DNA of 64,000 nt from the NCBI GenBank assembly GCA_013433145.1, contig JACCHR010000029.1, forward strand, positions 172,959-236,958. The letters run 5' to 3'. The notes below the pieces were generated by a model that saw only the letters and a list, made by a program, of their open reading frames with translations, had not been told where the DNA came from and searched no databases. The DNA comes from Ascaris suum (lineage: Eukaryota; Nematoda; Chromadorea; Rhabditida; Ascarididae). How positions within the stretch are numbered: position 1 is the stretch's first letter; every line of letters begins with the position of its first letter. This document shows, in pieces, positions 58,000 through 64,000 of the stretch. Both the position numbers and the translations under genes were made by a program.

Positions 58000-60900
58000 T
58001 AGCTTAGGCTTAGGCTTAGGCTTAGGCTTAGGCTTAGGCTTAGGCTTAGGCTAGGCTTAGGCTTAGGCTTAGGCTTAGGCTTAGGCTTAGGCTTAGGCTT
58101 AGGCTTAGGCTTAGGCTTAGGCTTAGGCTTAGGCTTAGGCTTAGGCTTAGGCTTAGGCTTAGGCTTAGGCTTAGGCTTAGGCTTAGGCTTAGGCTTAGGC
58201 TTAGGCTTAGGCTTAGGCTTAGGCTTAGGCTTAGGCTTAGGCTTAGGCTTAGGCTTAGGCTTAGGCTTAGGCTTAGGCTTAGGCTTAGGCTTAGGCTTAG
58301 GCTTAGGCTTAGCTTAGGCTTAGGCTTAGGCTTAGGCTTAGGCTTAGGCTTAGGCTTAGGCTTAGGCTTAGGCTTAGGCTTAGGCTTAGGCTTAGGCTTA
58401 GGCTTAGGCTTAGGCTTAGGCTTAGGCTTAGGCTTAGGCTTAGGCTTAGGCTTAGGCTTAGGCTTAGCTTAGGCTTAGGCTTAGGCTTAGGCTTAGGCTT
58501 AGGCTTAGGCTTAGGCTTAGGCTTAGGCTTAGGCTTAGGCTTAGGCTTAGGCTTAGGCTTAGGCTTAGGCTTAGGCTTAGGCTTAGGCTTAGGCTTAGGC
58601 TTAGGCTTAGGCTTAGGCTTAGGCTTAGGCTTAGGCTTAGGCTTAGGCTTAGGCTTAGGCTTAGGCTTAGGCTTAGGCTTAGGCTTAGGCTTAGGCTTAG
58701 GCTTAGGCTTAGGCTTAGGCTTAGGCTTAGGCTTAGGCTTAGCTTAGGCTTAGGCTTAGGCTTAGGCTTAGGCTTAGGCTTAGGCTTAGGCTTAGGCTTA
58801 GGCTTAGGCTTAGGCTTAGGCTTAGGCTTAGGCTTAGGCTTAGGCTTAGGCTTAGGCTTAGGCTTAGGCTTAGGCTTAGGCTTAGGCTTAGCTTAGCTTA
58901 GGCTTAGGCTTAGGCTTAGGCTTAGGCTTAGGCTTAGGCTTAGGCTTAGGCTTAGGCTTAGGCTTAGGCTTAGGCTTAGGCTTAGGCTTAGGCTTAGGCT
59001 TAGGCTTAGGCTTAGGCTTAGCTTAGGCTTAGGCTTAGGCTTAGGCTTAGGCTTAGGCTTAGGCTTAGGCTTAGGCTTAGGCTTAGGCAGGCTTAGGCTT
59101 AGGCTTAGGCTTAGGCTTAGGCTTAGGCTTAGGCTTAGGCTTAGGCTTAGCTTAGGCTTAGGCTTAGGCTTAGGCTTAGGCCTTAGGCTTAGGCTTAGGC
59201 TTAGGCTTAGGCTTAGGCTTAGGCTTAGGCTTAGGCTTAGGCTTAGGCTTAGGCTTAGGCTTAGGCTTAGGCTTAGGCTTAGGCTTAGGCTTAGGCTTAG
59301 GCTTAGGCTTAGGCTTAGGCTTAGCTTAGGCTTAGGCTTAGGCTTAGGCTTAGGCTTAGGCTTAGGCTTAGGCTTAGCTTAGGCTTAGGCTTAGGCTTAG
59401 GCTTAGGCTTAGGCTTAGGCTTAGCTTAGGCTTAGGCTTAGGCTTAGGCTTAGGCTTAGGCTTAGGCTTAGGCTTAGGCTTAGGCTTAGGCTTAGGCTTA
59501 GGCTTAGGCTTAGGCTTAGGCTTAGGCTTAGGCTTAGGCTTAGGCTTAGGCTTAGGCTTAGGCTTAGGCTTTAGGCTTAGCTTAGGCTTAGGCTTAGGCT
59601 TAGGCTTAGGCTTAGGCTTAGGCTTAGGCTTAGGCTTAGGGCTTAGGCTTAGGCTTAGGCTTAGGCTTAGGCTTAGCTTAGGCTTAGGCTTAGGCTTAGG
59701 CTTAGGCTTAGCTTAGGCTTAGGCTTAGGCTTAGGCTTAGGCTTAGCTTAGGCTTAGGCTTAGGCTTAGGCTTAGGCTTAGGCTTAGGCTTAGGCTTAGG
59801 CTTAGGCTTAGGCTTAGGCTTAGGCTTAGGCTTAGGCTTAGGCTTAGGCTTAGGCTTTTAGGCTTAGGCTTAGGCTTAGGCTTAGGCTTAGGCTTAGGCT
59901 TAGGCTTAGGCTTAGGCTTAGGCTTAGGCTTAGGCTTAGGCTTAGGCTTAGGCTTAGGCTTAGGCTTAGGCTTAGGCTTAGGCTTAGGCTTAGGCTTAGG
60001 CTTAGGCTTAGGCTTAGGCTTAGGCTTAGGCTTAGGCTTAGGCTTAGGCTTAGGCTTAGGCTTAGGCTTAGGCTTAGGCTTAGGCTTAGGCTTAGGCTTA
60101 GGCTTAGGCTTAGGCTTAGGCTTAGGCTTAGGCTTAGGCTTAGGCTTAGGCTTAGGCTTAGGCTTAGGCTTAGCTTAGGCTTAGGCTTAGGCTTAGGCTT
60201 AGGCTTAGGCTTAGGCTTAGGCTTAGGCTTAGGCTTAGGCTTAGGCTTAGGCTTAGGCTTAGGCTTAGGCTTAGGGGCTTAGGCTTAGGCTTAGGCTTAG
60301 GCTTAGGCTTAGGCTTAGGCTTAGGCTTAGGCTTAGGCTTAGGCTTAGGCTTAGGCTTAGGCTTAGGGCTTAGGCTTAGGCTTAGGCTTAGGCTTAGGCT
60401 TAGGCTTAGGGCTTAGGCTTAGGCTTAGGCTTAGGCTTAGGGCTTAGGCTTAGGCTTAGGCTTAGGCTTAGGCTTAGGCTTAGGCTTAGGCTTAGGCTTA
60501 GGCTTAGGCTTAGGCTTAGGCTTAGGCTTAGGCTTAGCTTAGGCTTAGCTTAGGCTTAGGCTTAGGCTTAGGCTTAGGCTTAGGCTTAGGCTTAGGCTTA
60601 GCTTAGGCTTAGGCTTAGGCTTAGGCTTAGGCTTAGGCTTAGGCTTAGGCTTAGGCTTAGCTCTTAGGCTTTAGCTTAGGCTTAGGCTTAGGCTTAGGCT
60701 TAGGCTTAGGCTTAGGCTTAAGGCTTAGCTTAGGCTTAGGCTTAGGCTTATTAGGCTTAGGCTTAGGCTTAGGCTTAGGCTTAGGCTTAGGCTTAGGCTT
60801 AGGCTTAGGCTTAGGCTTAGGCTTAGGCTTAGGCTTAGGCTTAGGCTTAGGCTTAGGCTTAGGCTTAGGCTTAGGCTTAGGCTTAGGCTTAGGCTTAGCT

Positions 60901-63900
60901 TAGGCTTAGGCTTAGGCTTAGGCTTAGGCTTAGGCTTAGGCTTAGGCTTAGGGGGCTTAGGCTTAGGCTTAGGCTTAGGCTTAGGCTTAGGCTTAGGCTT
61001 AGGCTTAGGCTTATAGGCTTAGGCTTAGGCTTAGGCTTAGGCTTAGGCTTAGGCTTAGGCTTAGGCTTAGGCTTAGGCTTAGGCTTAGGCTTAGGCTTAG
61101 GCTTAGGCTTAAGGCTTAGGCTTAGGCTTAGGCTTAGGCTTAGGCTTAGGCTTAGGCTTAGGCTTTTAGGCTTAGGCTAGGCTTAGGCTTTTAGGCTTAG
61201 GCTTAGGCTTAGGCTTAGGCTTAGGCTTAGGCTTAGGCTTAGGCTTAGGGCTTAGCTTAGGCTTAGGCTTAGGCTTAGGCTTAGGCTTAGCTTAGGCTTA
61301 GGCTTAGGCTTAGGCTTAGGCTTAGCTTAGGCTTAGGCTTAGGCTTAGGCTTAGGCTTAGCTTAGGCTTAGGCTTAGGCTTAGGCTTAGGCTTAGGCTTA
61401 GGCTTAGGCTTAGGCTTAGGCTTAGGCTTAGGCTTAGGCTTAGGCTTAGGCTTAGGCTTAGGCTTAGGCTTAGGCTTAGGCTTAGGCTTAGGCTTAGGCT
61501 TAGGCTTAGGCTTAGGCTTAGGCTTAGGCTTAGGCTTAGGCTTAGGCTTAGGCTTAGGCTTAGGCTTAGGCTTAGGCTTAGGCTTAGGCTTAGGCTTAGG
61601 CTTAGGCTTAGGCTTAGGCTTAGCTTAGGCTTAGGCTTAGGCTTAGGGGCTTAGGCTTAGCTTAGGCTTAGGCTTAGGCTTAGGCTTAGGCTTAGGCTTA
61701 GGCTTAGGCTTAGGCTTAGCTTAGGCTTAGGCTTAGGCTTAGGCTTAGCTTAGCTTAGGCTTAGGCTTAGGCTTAGGCTTAGGCTTAGGCTTAGGCTTAG
61801 GCTTAGGCTTAGGCTTAGGCTTAGGCTTAGGCTTAGGCTTTTAGGCTTAGGCTTAGGCTTAGGCTTAGGCTTAGGCTTAGGCTTAGGCTTAGGCTTAGGC
61901 TTAGCTTAGGCTTAGGCTTAGGCTTAGGCTTAGGCTTAGGCTTAGGCTTAGGCTTAGGCTTAGGCTTAGGCTTAGGCTTAGGCTTAGGCTTAGGCTTAGG
62001 CTTAGCTTAGGCTAGGCTTAGGCTTAGGCTTAGGCTTAGCTTAGGCTTAGGCTTAGGCTTAGCTTAGGCTTAGGCTTAGGCTTAGCTTAGGCTTAGGCTT
62101 AGGCTTAGGCTTAGGCTTAGGCTTAGGCTTAGGCTTAGGCTTAGGCTTAGGCTTAGGCTTAGGCTTAGGCTTAGGCTTAGGCTTAGGCTTAGGCTTAGGC
62201 TTAGGCTTAGGCCTTAGGCTTAGGCTTAGGCTTAGGGCTTAGGCTTAGGCTTAGGCTTAGGCTTAGGCTTAGGCTTAGGCTTAGGCTTAGGCTTAGGCTT
62301 AGGCTTAGGCTTAGGCTTAGGCTTAGGCTTAGGCTTAGCTTAGGCTTAGGCTTAGGCTTAGGCTTAGGCTTAGGCTTAGGCTTAGGCTTAGGCTTAGGCT
62401 TAGGCTTAGGCTTAGGCTTAGGCTTAGGCTTAGGCTTAGGCTTAGGCTTAGGCTTAGGCTTAGGCTTAGGCTTAGGCTTAGGCTTAGGCTTAGGCTTAGG
62501 CTTAGGCTTAGGCTTAGGCTTAGGCTTAGGCTTAGGCTTAGGCTTTAGGCTTAGGCTTAGGCTTAGGCTTAGGCTTAGGCTTAGGCTTAGGCTTAGGCTT
62601 AGGCTTAGGCTTAGGCTTAGGCTTAGGCTTAGGCTTAGGCTTAGGCTTATAGGCTTAGGCTTAGGCTTAGGCTTAGGCTTTAGGCTTAGGCTTAGGCTTA
62701 GGCTTAGGCTTAGGCTTAGGCTTAGGCTTAGGCTTAGGCTTAGGCTTAGGCTTAGGCTTAGGCTTAAGGCTTAGGCTTCTTAGGCTTAGGCTTAGGCTTA
62801 GCTTAGGCTTAGGCTTAGGCTTAGGGCTTAGGCTTAGGCTTAGGCTTAGGCTTAGGCTTAGGCTTTAGGCTTAGGCTTAGGCTTAGGCTTAGGCTTAGGC
62901 TTAGGCTTAGGCTTAGGCTTAGGCTTAGGCTTAGGCTTAGGGGCTTAGGCTTAGGCTTAAGGCTTAGGCTTAGGCTTAGGCTTAGGCTTAGGCTTAGGCT
63001 TAGGGCTTAGGCTTAGGCTTAGGCTTAGGCTTAGGCTTAGGCTTAGGCTTAGGCTTATAGCTTAGGCTTAGGCTTATAGGCTTAGGCTTAGGCTTAGGCT
63101 TAGGCTTAGGCTTAGGCTTAGGCTTAGGCTTAGGGCTTAGCTTAGGCTTAGGCTTTAGGCTTAGGCTTAGGCTTAGGGGCTTAGGCTTAGGCTTAGGCTT
63201 AGGCTTAGGCTTAGGCTTAGGCTTAGGCTTAGGCTTAGGCTTAGGCTTAGGCTTAGGCTTAGGCTTAGGCTTAGGCTAGGCGCTTAGGCTTAGGCTTAGG
63301 CTTAGGCTTAGGCTTAGGCTTAGGCTTAGGCTTAGGCTTAGGCTTAGGCTTAGGCTTAGGCTTAGCTTAGGCTTAGGCTTAGGCTTAGGCTTAGGCTTAG
63401 GCTTAGGCTTAGGCTTAGGCTTAGGCTTAGGCTTAGGCTTAGGCTTAGGCTTAGGCTTAGGCTTAGGCTTAGGCTTAGGCTTAGGCTTAGGCTTAGCTTA
63501 GGCTTAGGCTTAGGCTTAGGCTTAGGCTTAAGGCTTAGCTTAGCTTAGGCTTAGGCTTTAGGCTTTAGGCTTAGGCTTAGGCTTAGGCTTAGGCTTAGGC
63601 TTAGGCTTAGGCTTAGGCTTAGGCTTAGGCTTAGGCTTAGGCTTAGGCTTAGGCTTAGGCTTAGGCTTAGGCCCATAGGCTTAGGCTTAGGCTTAGGCTT
63701 AGGCTTAGGCTTAGGCTTAGGCTTAGGCTTAGGCTTAGGCTTAGCTTAGGCTTAGGGCCTTAGGCTTAGGCTTAGCTTAGGCTTAGGCTTAGGCTTAGGC
63801 TTAGGCTTAGGCTTAGGCTTAGGCTTAGGCTTAGGCTTAGGCTTAGGCTTAGGCTTAGGCTCCTTAGGCTTAGCTTAGGCTTTTAGGCTTAGGCTTAGCT

Positions 63901-64000
63901 TAGGCTTAGGCTTAGGCTTAGGCTTAGGCTTAGGCTTAGGCTTAGGCCTTAGGCTTAGGCTTAGGCTTAGGCTTAGCTTTAGGCTTAGGCTTAGCTTAGG
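58000..64000 (+). repeat. Distal noisy telomere block
   Basis: Interruptions become frequent and varied: TTAGC, TTTAGGC, TTTTAGGC, TTAGGGGC, TTAAGGC, GGCCTTAGG, CTAGGC, and a GCCCATAGG near 63670. In the last kilobase there are about 25-30. Nearly all are single-base insertions or deletions in homopolymer-like steps. This fits raw-read consensus error near an unsupported contig end. Confidence 0.88.

Larger units (their letters stand above)
22727..64000 (+). repeat. Telomere: (TTAGGC)n, about 41.3 kb
   Basis: About 6,880 units of TTAGGC, the nematode telomere hexamer, head to tail without inversion or inserted unique DNA. The G-rich strand runs 5' to 3' toward the window end, so this is a right-hand chromosome terminus and may continue beyond the window. 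TTAGGC arrays are bound by shelterin-like proteins and can be transcribed as TERRA. GG dinucleotides at six-base spacing can form two-tetrad G-quadruplexes. The two open frames across it (Leu-Arg and Leu-Gly repeats, thousands of codons) are by-products of a 6-bp repeat without stops in two frames and are not genes. The length is well above the few kb typical of Caenorhabditis elegans. Confidence 0.98.

Noticed and set aside
22727..64000. CRISPR array or satellite
   Set aside because: A 6-bp unit without spacers, in a eukaryotic subtelomeric context, with the exact nematode telomere sequence.

Overview
The window is the right-hand end of a nematode chromosome. The diagnostic feature is a tandem array of the hexamer TTAGGC, the canonical chromadorean nematode telomere repeat. 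It starts at 22727 and runs to the last base, always with the G-rich strand on +, so the physical terminus lies to the right. The rest fits a nematode: compact AT-rich DNA, short introns closed by TTTCAG/TTGCAG-type acceptors, decayed transposons and long TA microsatellites.

Layout. (1) 1-4.85 kb: one unrecognised plus-strand gene. Its last three exons (one membrane helix, a basic tail, a Ser/Thr-rich end) join in phase and end just before an AATAAA signal; further exon candidates lie upstream but do not form a complete chain. (2) 4.85-9.6 kb: no supported gene. It holds a decayed non-LTR retrotransposon reverse-transcriptase tail (about 6.37-6.6 kb) and a decayed DDE transposase (about 6.95-7.25 kb). 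(3) About 10.0-21.15 kb: the one gene I recognise firmly, the nematode orthologue of CNOT2/NOT2 (ntl-2), a core subunit of the CCR4-NOT mRNA deadenylase. Five consecutive exons from 16536 to 21149 rebuild the whole C-terminal NOT2 region and NOT-box in phase; the exon at 11508-11623 carries the upstream FPALPG motif. The 5' exons are uncertain. Its largest proposed intron (12.1-16.5 kb) contains a TA repeat, a 157-codon minus-strand ORF and a possible alternative first exon. (4) 21.8-22.4 kb: a small unrecognised gene whose three proposed exons are in phase and whose stop codon lies only about 345 bp from the telomere. (5) 22.4-22.73 kb: a transition zone of degenerate CTTAG/TTAGG-like words. 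(6) 22727-64000: about 41.3 kb of TTAGGC.

The telomere is the striking object. It is perfect for its first 13,380 bp (2,230 units), has four interruptions in its first 22 kb, and becomes progressively more irregular toward the distal end, mostly by loss of one G. That gradient is opposite to what telomerase-maintained ends usually show and most likely reflects falling read support at the contig end. No CRISPR array, tRNA, rRNA or prokaryotic gene was found. Beyond CCR4-NOT no shared pathway can be read from the genes. I found no convincing novel multi-gene system.
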